From Bilabrum cf. latius (taxonomy: Eukaryota > Bigyra: Bicosoecida > Bigyra > Bicosoecida): a stretch of DNA of 64,000 bases. The notes beneath the pieces were generated by a model that was given only the letters and a program-made list of their open reading frames with translations, ran no database searches and was not told where the DNA came from. Of this stretch, positions 10,888-22,428 are shown piece by piece (the first letter of the stretch is position 1; the number at the start of each line of letters is the position of its first letter). The DNA is taken from assembly GCA_965178125.1 (NCBI GenBank), contig OZ237774.1:512229-576228 (forward strand), given 5' to 3'. The position numbers were made by a program, and so were the translations under genes.

Positions 10888-12408
10888 TTAGGCTCGCCAA
10901 AGCACTGCCATCGCCAGCGGATACACACACAGACCCCAGGGAATCAGCAGCATTGGGCACTCATGGCCAAACACCCCTCTCCAGGCCCCAGAGTGGCCAA
11001 GCACCCCTCTCCAGGCCCCAGAGGGACACAGAAACGCGGCACCAGGCAGCACCGCAAGCAGCAGCCCCGCCCCTGCGCAGCTTTCGTTCAGCTCCTCCTC
11101 GCCAGACCTCCACTTGCCCACCTCTGCGCGCGCCTGATCGTCGCAGTCCTCGTCAGCTGCCATGCGCCTGTACCACTGCAGCGTCCTTGCACTCGTCACA
11201 CCCAGGTTGCAGCCGGTCCAGCAGGCCAGGCACAGGGGCGCCATGGCAGGCAGCATCCACAGGCCAAGCGCGAATGCACTCCCGAGCGCACCCCCGCCTC
11301 CGACCACCTTCTGCGATTGCTACCACTGCAGTCCACTGAATTCCAACAGCCCGGCAACACCCGCCCCCGACCGCCAGCTGAGCACCCTCCCCCACGCGTC
11401 AATCACGAGGGCCCATGCGGCCAGCCCCAGGTAGAAGCGGGCCTCCGCGGCGTAGTGGGGGGTGGCGCTCCGGAACTCGGAATTAATATCGTCTCCGAAT
11501 CGCGGTATCCCATACCTCCTGGGCGGCCTCGCCTCCAGCGCCTTCCGCTTGGCCTCGGCCAAAGACCCATGGGCTCTCTGCTGCATGCGGTGCATGAGCG
11601 CCATGCCCATGGCGCTCACCAGCCCCACAACCAGCAGCAAGGCACCGAGGTAGGCCTACTCGCCGCCCCAGAACGACAACCAGCTGCCCGCCGCATCATC
11701 ACTCGTCACACTCGGTGCGACCAGCACCCCGTGCGCCAGAGGCCCCACCACCATCGCGGGCGCGGCAAGCAGGTAGTGCACCATGCCCCCGAGGAACACG
11801 AGCCCGCTCATGCGGGAGGGGGGCGGCACTCGGTGGTCGCCATCGTCCTCCTCTCCTCTGGTTGCAACCGGTTGCTCACTGGTTTTCCTCCTTCTCTCGG
11901 TCCTATGCTCCTTCTCCCATCGGGCCTGTTCCCTGGCGGCCACTGCCTCCTCCCTCCATCGGGCCAGCACGTGCAGCAGCAGCGGACTCACGGCCAGCGC
12001 CCCGTGCAGCAGCAGCTGAGACGGGGTGGCCAGCACCCACACGGTGTGACGAGTGGATTCGTCGCACGGGGTTGCATTGCACTGCGGCGGAGAGGGCCCC
12101 AGCCAGAGCACAGCCGCTGCGGGAGCTGCTGCACACACTACCAGCGCCGGCGCCGCGCACGCATAGAAGAAGCGGAACCAGTCCCGCGGCACAGTCCACC
12201 CGCACAGTCGATCGAGCCACCCTCCTCCTCCTCCTCTTCCTCCTCCCCCACCCCTCGTCGTCACACCCCCGCCCAGCTTGCCGTACCCCGCCATCCGGTA
12301 CAGCCCCGGACAAGCCTCCTTCCCGAGGGCGAGCAGCACAGCACCTGCGGCCATGAGGGCAAGGACGCCAGCAAGCACCAGGTCTGCGGAGCGGAGAGTG
12401 GCGGTCAT
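10888..12408 (-). CDS. SRD5A3/polyprenol reductase-like membrane protein, 506 aa
   Basis: One frame from ATG 12408 to TAA 10888-10890, with TAG (low coordinate) at 11656 and 11320 read as Gln. It has several hydrophobic segments, at residues 8-27, 85-105, 128-145, 200-225 and 250-265 and again in the C-terminal part. Family-like features are GYGKL near residue 41, VPRDWFRFFY near residue 73 (VPKRWFSHFY in SRD5A3), FLGGMVHYLL near 205, and HRMQQRAH followed by YGIPRFGDDINSEFRSATPHYAAE, which parallels the HQYKCH, IPFGDWFEYVSSPNYLAE region. SRD5A3 makes dolichol from polyprenol in the ER for N-glycosylation; this function is inferred. The extra C-terminal 120 residues or so after the second TAG are not typical. 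It converges with the 9991-10695 gene. Alternative: another steroid 5-alpha-reductase-type protein. Confidence 0.62.
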
Positions 12409-13399
12409 TGCGGCTCCGAATCGGAGGGCCTCTGGGTGGGGTCGGGGGATCGGATCGCCGGGCGTCCTCCTCTCGAAGGCGCCGGGGGAGAGGGGCTAGT
12501 TGCCGTGCACGGCTTGGAGCAGCACCAGCGCGGTTTGATGGAGCAGGGCATGGGCATGGGCATGGGCTGCCATCGGAACAATGCGGGCTGCTCAGCGAAG
12601 CTTCGCTGCAGCCTGAATCAGAGGCCTGGTTTGCCCCCGAGACGGTGCCAGGTGCCAAGCCCCTGCAGCCTGAGAGAGTATGTGCTTGCCTACCTGCGAT
12701 CCATGAGCCAATCGGGGAGCACTCGCTGGGGGCTAAAATGACTCGCAGCGGAGCATCGACAATAAAATATCATGCATATTCAATTCAATGTGCATTGTAT
12801 CCCCAGTACTGCCGCCGAGTGCTGCAGGCAGCCTCCTTTGGAATTCGGTGCGAGCACGAAGCCGCGCCGGTGGGAGGCCGGCAGCATCGGCGGATGATCC
12901 GTAGGGGCACGAGCTACACTCTCGATTCATATATGCGGGGCCTTTCCGGAGCGCGTGCGTGGTTGGTGTCGGGGCCTGTGACTGCCAGCTTGCACAAGTG
13001 CAAGCTGGCGGTCGCAGGACAATCGGCACATATGTTGCCATAACTCCGGCCTTTCAGATGCTAATCAACGTACCACACATATTTTAGAATTCAAGTACAA
13101 AAACTTGCCCCCCAAAATGATGCAGATATGGCTGTTCGATATGCAGGAAGCTCCCAGAGAGGAGACCTGCAGCTCGGATCGCAGTCATAGCATGCTGGTC
13201 ACCCAGCACGACAATGGCTGCGACACCCGAGCAGCACCCTAACCGCAAGTGAAAGAATTACGAAATAATGTATCCAACAACGCCCCCTCACCACGCCTCG
13301 TGTATCTGTGGGATTCATCTGCTGACATTGATATTTATGGCTCCGGAATTTGGCAGCTCCATTTGCGACCAAATATTGAAACTCGCAGCATCCCGCGCC
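12409..13399. other. Divergent intergenic region between reductase-like and lamin genes
   Basis: About 1 kb with no convincing gene. It contains a short CATGGG-type hexanucleotide run near 12548-12570 and a strong 44-bp inverted repeat at 12975-13018, listed separately. It should hold the promoters of the two divergent genes. An in-frame ATG at 13268 could extend the lamin N-terminus by 44 residues. Confidence 0.5.
12975..13018. repeat. Near-perfect inverted repeat, 21-bp stem, 2-bp loop
   Basis: Left arm 12975-12995 and right arm 12998-13018 pair at 19 of 21 positions, and the other two would be G-U pairs in RNA. The centre reads CCAGCTTGCAC AA GTGCAAGCTGG. It lies between the divergent reductase and lamin genes, outside any supported exon. 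Confidence 0.9.
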
Positions 13400-16300
13400 A
13401 TGGCCAGTTCACCCTGGTATTTAATGTCGAAGAAGCAAAAGGAAGTTATTCGTATCACCCGGGAAGGGGAACGTAGGGAGTTAGCTGGCCTCAACTCTAG
13501 GCTAGCTCATCATGGTGAGTCGAATACTGAGCAGGTCGTATCGTGCTTGCAGTCACTGAACCGACCACTCACCGGTCCGGTGCAACTGCCGCAATGGAGG
13601 CCAGTATCGCTTTACTGTGTGTGCCTGATGCGTGTCATGCTATGTCGTGTAATAATACGGGTTGGATCATCGATGCTGCGGGCCTTCTCGGATGCATGCT
13701 GGGATTACTTTGGGACTGCGTGCAACCGGCGATTCGTTCGTGCGCTAGCAGTTGACGGCCCTAGTGATTCCATCGGTCGAGACAGCCTCGCTAAGTCAAA
13801 AAAGTGATTTGCATCCTTGCGTGGCTCGTGGTGCGCATACCACTCCGCCCCCACCATCGCAAAGCCGGAGCGGTGGCAAGGTGCAGAGCACTGGGGAGGT
13901 TGTGCCTGGGGCTGCAGCGAGCCGTGGATTGCCATTTATTCAAGGGGCTGCGGCACGTGTATAGTAATATGATTAATTATACGCTGCGGAGGCCTCGATG
14001 GCTCTCGAAGGCTTCCTAGCACTGTCGCAACTGTTCTGTCTCGTGCCACCCAGCTGCGATCCCACTGATATCCCTTTTCGGAATGTCTGCCCCCATTTTC
14101 GTGGCATCGCAGTGGCTCGCACGCAGCAGCTGGACGCTGATCTTGCCCGCGTCACGGCGGAGCTGAAGGCGCAGGTGGCGGGCGAGAGGGAGCGGTCGGA
14201 CGAGGCCGCCGCCCGGCACCAGGACGAGCTGGACGAGCTGACTGCGAGGGTCGCAGCCGAGGCGCAGCGCTGCCAGAAACACGTGGCGGTGGCCCAGCGC
14301 GCCCAGGAGCACCTGGATTTCCTAAAGGAGGAGACGAAGGGCTACAAGAAGGTCCGGCAGGAGAGGACCCGCCTCGCCCAGCAGCTGGAGGAAGCCACAG
14401 CCGAGACGAGCTCCCTGCAGAAGAGGCTGGAGGCAGTCACGGAGGAGCGAGACCAGGAGAGGTCCAAGGGGGGCGCCGCGCAATCCCTGCTTGCGGAACT
14501 CAAGGAGGAGCTGTCGTCCGCCCGAGGCGAGTCCTCCGCTCTGCGGCAGGAGCTCAAGGCGCTCTCCTTGCAGCGCAAGAAGGACCTGGACAGGGCCAGG
14601 AGGGAGGCGGCCGATGCTCTTGCATCATCGAGGGCGCAGTGGGAGCGGCTGCACGAGGACAAGATCGAGCAGGTGGAGGCGGAGATGCGGGAGGCACTGG
14701 AGGAGGAGCTGGGCTCCTTGCGGGAGTCCCAAGAGGGGCTCAGGGGAGACAACAACCGGCTGAGGGGGGAGCTGGAGAAGGCGCAGCAGGAGGCCGAGCA
14801 GAGGCAGGAGTTCGTGGACACTCTCAGCGACCGGGTGCGTGCCATGGAGGAGCAGTTCCAGGAGGAGGCGAAGGAGCTGCAGGCGGGCAAGAGGGGGCTG
14901 GAGGAGAGGCTGGCTGTGAGCGAGCGGGCGAGGCAGAGGAGGGACGCACAGTTCTCCGACCTGATGGACGTGAAGATCGCCCTGCAGGCTGAGATCGACC
15001 AGTACCGGAAAATCCTCGAGGGCGAGGAGGCGAGGACGGGGCTGCCTTCCCCCAAGAAGGGGGAGGGGATCCAGGGGAGACCCGGGGAGCAAGCGGGGGG
15101 CAGGGGAACACCGGGTGCGCAGGGGATGCGTGACGATGAGGACGAGGTGGAGGAGGAGGTGCCCGGGCCCAAGTCCGCAAAGCAGCAGAAGCAGCGGGGT
15201 CGCAAGCGGGGCCCCTCCTCCGCTGGTCGCAGGGGTCGCAAGCTCGATCTGGGGGACAGCAAGGAGGACGAGGAAAATGAGGGTCGGGATATGACTCCGG
15301 ATCCGCGACCCCGCAAGAGGCGGCGGGCAGACCGTGGCGGCAAGAACGAGGAGGAGGAGGAGGAGGAGGAGGAGGAGGAGGAAGAAGGGGGAGAAGGGGC
15401 CACGGCTGGTACCCTGCCGATGGGCGGGTCCACGGGGGGCGGTGAGGACGACGATGGCGTGAACATGGGTATGGACATGGACATGGACATGGACATGGGT
15501 GGGATCGGGGGCGGGTTCGAGGACGACTTGGACGATTTGGACGACGACGTGGACGTGGACAAGGACGAAGATGAAGATGAGGAGCCGCCTGTGAGTGGCA
15601 GGGGCAGAGGGAGGGGCAGTTCAAGGGCGAGGGGCAGGAGCGCAGGGGGGGGAGGGTCCCGCCGCAGGAGCCCCCGTCTGAGGGGCCAATCTGCGGACAG
15701 TGAAGGGGGGGGAGAGGGGGGGCGGTCTCCGGCCCGAAGCAGCAGCCGGCGAGTGTCGACTCGTCGGCAGGACCGTCTTGAGGAGAGAAGGGAGAAGCAG
15801 CGGAAGAGGATGGGGTCTCCGCATGGGAGGGGCGACCTTGAGAGGAGGAGGCAGGGGGTGCAGCTATCCGTTGACTTAGAGGCGGACTGCGTGGTGGTGG
15901 AGAACCACACGGCCACTGCCCAGGACCTGACGGGTTGGTCGATCGAGTCCGAGGCGGGTGGCCAGGTGTACCACTTCCCCTCGGGCATGCAGCTGGAGAG
16001 GGGAGGCAAGGTGACGGTGTGGAGCGGACCGGGTGCAGCGGAGCAATCGGAGGGCAGCGCCGTGGACCTGTTCTGGACCAAGCACTACGTGTGGAACAAC
16101 CACGGGGACACTGCCATCTTGCGGGACGAGGAGGGGGAGGATGTGGCGAGGATCAGGGGGAGGCCTAGGAAGGGGGGGGGCAGCATGGGGCAGGCACAGG
16201 TGCTGGCTATGTCGGGCAGCAAGAGAAAGAAGGACCAGAGTAAGGGCAAGGACAAGGGCAAGGGCAAGGAGGGGACCGGTGCCAGTGGCGGGAACAGGAC

Positions 16301-16691
16301 ACCAGCTGCCAAGGGAATGGGAGGAGGGGCTTCCAGTGGCCGGAAGGCGCCTCCTTCGTCCAAGCGGAAGAGGGGGGGAGCAAAGGGAGGGGCCGACTCG
16401 TGTTCATCTTCATCTTCATCTGCGTCTTCGTCGTCTGCCAGCGCAAGTGCGCAGACATCCGCCAAGGCCAAAACAAGTGCCTCTGTCTCTGCCGGCAGAT
16501 CGTCTTCGCAATCGGCCCGTGGCGGCGGCGAGCGCGAGAGCAAGGGCAAGGGCAAGGGCAAGGGCACGGGCACGGGCAGCCGGGGGAAGAGCAGCGGCGT
16601 CGCGAACGGAACCGCTTCCTCGCGAGGGGCGGGCAAGGGCAAGGCGGGCAGCGGAAAGAAGGGGGAGGAGGAGGAGTGCGTCATCAGCTGA
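13400..16691 (+). CDS. Nuclear lamin (intermediate filament) with CaaX box, 897 aa
   Basis: Exon 1 is 13400-13514 and exon 2 is 14113-16691, with a 598-nt GTGAGT to TCGCAG intron. The spliced junction rebuilds the lamin coil-1A start: RITR, then ERRELAGLNSRLAHH, equivalent to RITRLQEKE and ELNDRLAVY in animal lamins. A long heptad-rich rod follows to about residue 345 and ends with the rod-end signature LMDVKIALQAEI and YRKILEGEE. The rod length, about 325 residues, is close to that of metazoan lamins. Next come basic NLS-like RKRRRADR (about 436-445), acidic runs, a lamin-tail domain at about residues 621-730 (DLTGWSIES, YHFPSG, VTVWSG, WNNHGDTAIL), and a basic tail ending in CVIS. CVIS fits a prenylated CaaX motif. 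The predicted role is the nuclear lamina at the inner nuclear membrane. No TAG codons are used. The start could instead be ATG 13268. Confidence 0.88.
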
Positions 16692-17034
16692 ATGGAAGGC
16701 CCCTCCCCCCCCCCCCCACGGGAGGACTTTCTCTGCCGTGTTTGTGGGCGCGGCATCTCGCCTGGGCGTGTGCAACTTCGCAGCACGAGACAAAACCAGG
16801 CTGGCTCGCAGCCCCGCGTTGAATACAAGTCAGCATGTTTAAAACCTTTGAATCTGGTAGAGGCAGTCAATCATATTGACTCGCTGGGCGTCCAGCAGGC
16901 CTGCGAGATAATCGCTCCGCACGACCTGCATGAGCGACCCGCCCGCCCCGGCGGACCACTGGCAATCCCGGAAATCGGTGGTGCGTTGAGATTCGTACCG
17001 GCACAGTTTCACCAGGCTCTGCACTGGATACACC
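16692..17034. other. Intergenic, no gene seen
   Basis: A 343-bp gap between the lamin stop and the methyltransferase-like start. It contains a C-run at about 16708-16720. An in-frame TGA at 16987 bounds the downstream gene on its 5' side. Confidence 0.5.
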
Positions 17035-18327
17035 ATGCCTATGTATCTGTAGTGTGCCTTACTAGCAGTATGCGGGATCAGTGCTTGGGGATCAGTGGTA
17101 ACCCTCAACGTACCTCCAAATGTACTCCAAGCTGGGCTGCCGGCTCAAGGTGGCCTAGAGGCGCTGCTCCTCGAGATTTCTCCGTCTGCTCTATGCAATA
17201 CCACTCAAGTGAAACTATTGATAGATTCGCTGGTCAATGGCGAGCTAAAAGCCATCAGAACAGATTGTTTCGAAAGATCGCGATATTCTGCTTCCTGCCC
17301 GGCATTCAAGGCTACAATGGCGCAACAGTTTTCTAACTGGTGCAAACAAGCGACGCAGGCGCTAGTAGAGCTTGATGAATAGCCTTCATCTTCGTATGAC
17401 ACGTGGAATCTTGGTCGGGAACAGTTCGAGGTGTACCACCGCCTTATGCAAAATTCTGCTTCCGACGATGCAGTATTCGATCGGTTTCGACGCGACCAGT
17501 CGTCTATTGCGATGTTTGAGGACCCAAAATTGACGGAAGTAACGCTTCAGCTCGTGGACCACATCCAACGCAGGAACCCGGCAACCTTTTCAAGAGCAGG
17601 CATCGCGGAGGTTTTGCGTACCGGCACCGGCATCGGAGGTCCCGCCCCGGAATCGCTGTAGACTCTTAATGGAGGTGATTTCCCTCCAGGAGGCGTGCCG
17701 GTGGCCCCTGTACAGGTTCGATACCTGAGTGTCGCGGTGGACATTAGCCTGTGGTTCGGCAGGGCGCTGCTCGACACCCCGGTGTCCATCGGTCCAGGGG
17801 CTCGGGTGGTTGAGGTGGGGGGCGGCTTCGGGGGACAGGCGCACACCTGCCTCTCTCTATTCTAGGGGATCGGGGATTGGATGATCTTCGACCTGCCAGC
17901 AGTTGAGCGAGTGCAGCGCAAGTGGCTGGGCCGGGCACTTGCTCCGGAGAAAGCGAGCAGGGTGCGGCTGGGGAACACGGAGCTCGGCGGGCTGGCCGGA
18001 CTGGAGGAGAGGATCGCTAGAGGGGAGGAGCCCGCCGAATTCGACCTGTTCGTGTCCAACTACGCCCTGAGCGAGCTCAAGGTGCACACGCGGGCGCCCT
18101 ACGTCTCCTCGCTGATCGCCAGGAGCAGGCGCGGGTGGATCGCGTGGAACTTCCCCGACGTGCACTGGATCCTGGGAGAGCTCGAGAGGCTCGGGAAGGA
18201 GAACGTGGCCCTGTACGAGGAGAGGCCCTACCGCTCCTTGTCCAACGTGGTGGTGTCCTGGGGCCTGCCTGTCTTCGCCGAGGACGGGGCGCCCTGGTCC
18301 GGGTGGGACCCGAGGGCGGTGCATTGA
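17035..18327 (+). CDS. Putative sugar O-methyltransferase-like protein with N-terminal hydrophobic segment, 430 aa
   Basis: One frame from ATG 17035 to TGA 18325-18327, with TAG at 17050, 17380, 17659 and 17863. The C-terminal half resembles the putative sugar O-methyltransferase family: VVEVGGGFGGQA is a SAM-binding glycine loop near residues 260-271, followed by WMIFDLPAVERVQ and FDLFVSNYALSEL near 340-355. The N-terminus, LLAVCGISAWGSVV at about residues 8-21, looks like a signal peptide or signal anchor. A Golgi or ER location and a glycan substrate are inferences from that. The TAG at 17863 follows a pyrimidine run and resembles a splice acceptor, but the frame is open through it and LF-X-GI fits the family. 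Alternative starts: ATG 17041. Confidence 0.65.
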
Positions 18328-19196
18328 ATTGGCCCTCAGCTGTTCGAGCATTGCTCGCTGAACCTGCAATGGAACTCGGCAGGGGGTGACAGTCGTAATT
18401 GAGATCAGGCAAGATATTGTAATACAACTGTTTCATGACCGTTGGTGGGGTTAAATGGTCCCGGAAATGTATGTAAGCCCGGAAGGTGAAAAACACTTAC
18501 ATCTGCTGTGAAGTCCGCCCTCGATGTTGTGTCCACAAAGACGCGAATGTACCGGATGAAGGGCAGTGATATTTTGCACGTACCTGAAAGACACTTAGAC
18601 TCTAGAGGGTTTTTACGTTTCCTGCAATTGTGTTCAGAAAAATCAAAATTGTCATGGTAAAGAAGAAGTGCAACTACAGACTCTTGGTTTCATATTCAAG
18701 GCCACTATGAACTTACCAGCTTGCAGGGACCAGGCCATGAGAAAGTTTCACAACAGAACGTTTCAATAATACCACTGCGCTGAGCCATACACTTCACAAG
18801 TGACAACGCCAGAGGTTTTCTAAGCAAGCTGCCATTCAAATCTTCGTGCTACATACCTACACAAAACAATGGATATCAGCCAAATCCAATGATATCAAGA
18901 CCATGAATACACTTGTTCCAACGGCTAGTAGCGAAAGTTTGCTTCGAACTTGCACTTTTATGGCTATCTAGCACAACAAAGTGCACTCAAGGGCACTCGA
19001 TGTTCCGCTTTGGCCGCCGCGCCACGAGGATACGGCCAACCCGCAATAACAACGCCTGTTACAGATTTGCCGAGGGCAGATTCGGAATGCAATACGCTGT
19101 AGATTATGCTCTGCACACATTCAGCGCAGGTGTAGCATACATTCTTGCCATTTCCTCCGCCACAGCCTCAGCACTAGCGCACGTGACGGCACCCCT
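18328..19196. other. Convergent intergenic region, AT-rich, no gene seen
   Basis: About 0.87 kb between the methyltransferase-like stop and the FG-GAP gene stop. All six frames are broken by TAA and TGA, apart from an unconvincing 100-codon frame at 18913-19218 that overlaps the end of the FG-GAP gene. It should hold the 3' ends of both transcripts. Confidence 0.5.
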
Positions 19197-21645
19197 TCAC
19201 ACGGCCTCGGCCACCTGATGCTCTTCCCTCACATCGACCGCCTTGTCGTCCTTCTTAGCAGTCCCTGGCTTGGTGTTCCTGCATTTGAAGAAGTAGGTGG
19301 CTGCTCCCACCATGACGGCAATGACGACGACCAGCACCACCACCATGATGATGACCGGGCTGGCCCCTCCCTCGTTGTCATCCTCGTCCGTAGAAGGAGC
19401 CGCAGTCTCCTCCACTTGCAGGTCCTCTTCTTGTACGGTGACCTCCGCGGCAATGCTGGTCGTATCAACCACCAGTAGCTGGGCCATCTCGACGGGCGCA
19501 GCCATCCTGAGCACCTCCACCAGCGTCTCATCTTCGGACGTGGTCCTGTTGCCCCGCAGGAAGGCCAGGATGTCCTGCCTCGTCTGCTCCACGTCGGTGC
19601 GCTCCAGCGGAATAGTCACGGTGAAATCCAGCTCGGTGGCAGTAACACCGTTTTCCTCTGAGCCCGAGGCCTGAAGGGAGCGGCCCCTGCTGGTCGAGGA
19701 CGGGGCCAGCCGGTCGATGACCACATCATCGCTTCTAGCCACGTCCCCAATGGCCGTGGTGAAAGGAGTCAGCAGGCTCGACTGGAAGATGGGCGTGGTC
19801 ACGCTTGACACCTTAGTCCTCGACACCGTGATGCGCCTGCCCCTGCGCCTTGTGGGGGGCGTGCATGTGGTGCTGCTGGCCGAGCACACGAGTCCACTCG
19901 CGCAATTGGCTGTGACGATGCAGGTCCTGCCCTGGGAGCACAACGAGCAGTCCTCAGCAGACGCGTCCCCGCAGTCAATGTCGGTCTCCTGGCCGTTGGT
20001 CTCGCCATCACTGCATGTCGATCCCGTGGCACTATCGGTGCTGGAAGTGCTCGGCGTGGGCGAGGTGCTGGGACTGCTGGTGATGCTCGGCGTGGGGGAG
20101 GTGCTGGGACTGCTGGTGATGCTCGGCGTGGGGGAGCTGCTGGGACTGCTGGTGATGCTCGGCGTCGGCGAGGTGCTGGGGCTGCTGCTCGGTGTCGGAC
20201 TGTTGCTTGGGGTGGGCGACGACGACGGCGATGGCAATACCACTTCATTAAAAAGGATCCAAGTTGCCCCGCTGTCAAACTTTCCATCTCCATCATCATC
20301 TTCGCGGGCCCCCACTGCGAGGTCGGTGGTGCCATCTCCGTCCAGATCGCCCAGGGATGCCACGGAAGCTCCGAACGAGTCGAAATCATCCAGCTCGCCG
20401 GTGAAATTGCCTTCCATAGCGGAGATCTTCTGGTGGGACTTGACGGTGCCGTCAGTGTTCAAGAAGATGATCCAAGTTGCCCCGCGGTTGACCCCTCCAT
20501 CTCCATCATCATCGGCTATTGCCCCCACTGCGAGGTCGGTGGTGCCATCTCCGTCCAGATCGCCCAGGGATGCCACGGAAAAACCGAAGAAGTCCATATT
20601 GTCCAGCTCGCCGGTGAAGCCGCCTTCCGTATTGGAGATCTTCTGGTGGGACTTGACGGTGATGTCAGTCTTCAAGAAGAGGATCCAAATAGCCCCGCGC
20701 CTACTCCCTCCATCACCATCGGCGCGGGCCCCCACTGCGAGGTCGGTGGTGCCATCTCCGTCCAGATCGCCCAGGGATGCCACGGAATTTCCGAACGAGT
20801 CGTCTCTGTCCAGCTCGCCGATGAAGTTGCCTTCCGTAGCGGAGATCTTCTGGTGGGACTTGACGGTGCCGTCAGTCTTCAAGAAGAGGATCCAAGTTGC
20901 TCCGCGGTTGGATCCTGTACCTCCATCATCATCTCGGGGTGCCCCCACTGCGAGGTCGGTGGTGCCATCTCCGTCCAGATCGCCCAGGGATGCCACGGAA
21001 GTTCCGAACTAGTCGTCAATGTCCAGCTCGCCGATGAAGTCGCCTGCCGTATCGGAGATCTTCTGGTGGGACTTGACGGTGCCGTTGGTGTTCAAGAAGA
21101 GGATCCAAATAGCCCCATGGCTGCTCCCTCCATCATTACCGAAGGGTGCCCCCACTGCGATGTCGGTGGTGTTATCTCCGTCCAGATCGCCCAAGGAAGC
21201 CACGGAAGATCCGAATTCCTCACTGCCCAGCTCGCCGATGAAGTTGCCTGCCGTATCGGAGATCTTCTGGTGGGACTTGACGGTGCCGTTGGTGTTCAAG
21301 AAGAGGATCCAAGTTGCCCCGCGCCTAGTCTCGGCTCTTCCATCATCATCTCGGGGTGCCCCCACTGCGAGGTCGGTGGTGCCATCTCCGTCCAGATCGC
21401 CCAGGGATGCCACGGAAGCTCCGAAGAAGTCTCCCCAGCCCAGCTCACCGTTTAAGCCGCCTTCCGTATTGGAGATCTTCTAGTGAGATTTGACAGTCAA
21501 GTTAGCTTCTATCGCACTCAGCATTCGCCTCGAAGAGCACTCTGCTGCCACAGTCGTTACGTGGTCCTGCCTTCGGGCGAGAGACGCGTGGTATCCACTC
21601 GCAGCGAATGCAGGGGGGGCAGCCGCCATGGCAGCCGCAATAATG
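19197..21645 (-). CDS. FG-GAP repeat type I membrane protein, integrin-alpha-like, 5' exon missing
   Basis: This exon runs from about 21645 to the stop ending at 19197, with TAG at 21480 and 21009. The ectodomain has seven tandem repeats of about 69 residues, each with SVASLGDLDGDGTTDLAVGA, the FG-GAP/Ca-binding signature of beta-propeller surface proteins, and KSHQKIS. A Ser/Pro/Thr stalk (repeated SPTPSITSS) follows. Next is a Cys-rich module (NGQETDIDCGDASAEDC), a membrane-proximal region, one transmembrane helix (VIIMVVVLVVVIAVMVGAA) and a short polar tail. In six repeats the KSHQKIS glutamine is CAG; in the first it is TAG. The hydrophobic start, IIAAAMAAAPPAFA, looks like the end of a signal peptide that begins in an upstream exon: CTTGTCGCAG just before 21645 fits the local acceptor consensus. 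ATG 21629 is the fallback start. Adhesion or cell-surface recognition is inferred. Confidence 0.75.
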
Positions 21646-22235
21646 CTGCGACAAGCAAATAGGGCGGATTCAAAAGTAAAAGGATTTGAAGTACGGTTTT
21701 GCCTAGAAATACTGCCAGGTGCGCGAGATACGAAGAGGGTGTACACCGCTGCGCGCTATTTGGAGGGGTAATAATCCAACAAAAATCCTCACAGGCACGC
21801 CTTCGCGCCATAAGTCAGAGGCATTTTTGTTGACATGCGGTTCTTCCAGCTGCGATCTTTCGAATGGCATGAATCAAGTGAATGGAGCAGCATCGAATCA
21901 GAGCAGTGAAGGGACAAAAAGCCTGGCGGTACTCGCAGGACACAACTGCCGTGGGACAGTTGGTGGATCGTGTTCGTTTGCTGACACTTTACCGACAAGT
22001 CTTGCGGGAAGTGATGTAGGCGCGCTAGGTGTGTCCTGGCTCTGTACTGCTTTAGTCCACCAGGTGGCATCCATGGATCAACGATACGATTGCCAAACGG
22101 CATCCGATGCGTCAGAACGTGTGGTGCGTGGAGTACTACTAGTAAGTTGCATCATCTCATCTCACGTACGAGGGCTTCGGGTGAGACCTCTCGAAAGCTG
22201 TATCAGCTGAACTGACCTGTACTCGACTGCTCGCT
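21646..22235. other. Intergenic, probable 5' exon of FG-GAP gene not located
   Basis: The start of the FG-GAP protein should lie here on the minus strand, but I could not pair a donor and ATG with confidence; a GTGAGA donor-like site sits near 22157-22162. A 163-codon plus-strand frame at 21719-22210 lacks an ATG start and any recognised domain, so I do not call it. Confidence 0.35.
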
Positions 22236-22335
22236 CCAAAATGTGGGGACCCCGCCAAGGGGGCTGTCCACACTGTGGCACGATTTTGGCGGGGAGTGTT
22301 GTCAACGGTGTTGTCTACATTTTGGGGGGGGGGGG
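22236..22335. repeat. Imperfect hairpin, MITE-like
   Basis: The ends are inverted (CCAAAATGT at about 22237 and ACATTTTGG at about 22317), and an inner pair CCCCGCCAA / TTGGCGGGG lies inside them. A G-run of 12 follows. It sits about 100 bp upstream of a hAT-like transposase fragment, so a small non-autonomous element or terminal remnant is possible. No clear target-site duplication was found by eye. Confidence 0.45.
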
Positions 22336-22428
22336 CGCTCAGGGGCGTATATCATCGGTCGATGATGATAACAACTGCCGAGCCGCCCCACTGGTGGCAC
22401 AAGATTTAACGATGAAAATTGCCGCAAT

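Noticed and set aside
17714-17730. tRNA B-box-like CAGGTTCGATACCTG
   Set aside because: It lies within the methyltransferase-like coding frame, with no A-box or acceptor stem around it.
17849-17865. TCTCTCTATTCTAG as an intron acceptor instead of a sense TAG
   Set aside because: No suitable donor upstream, and the uninterrupted frame gives the family-like GGGFGGQA...LF-X-GI order.
19717-21455. Long plus-strand ORFs of 431 and 340 codons opposite the FG-GAP gene
   Set aside because: They are antisense by-products of homogenised repeats; the minus strand carries the known domain, the TM helix and the Cys-rich module.
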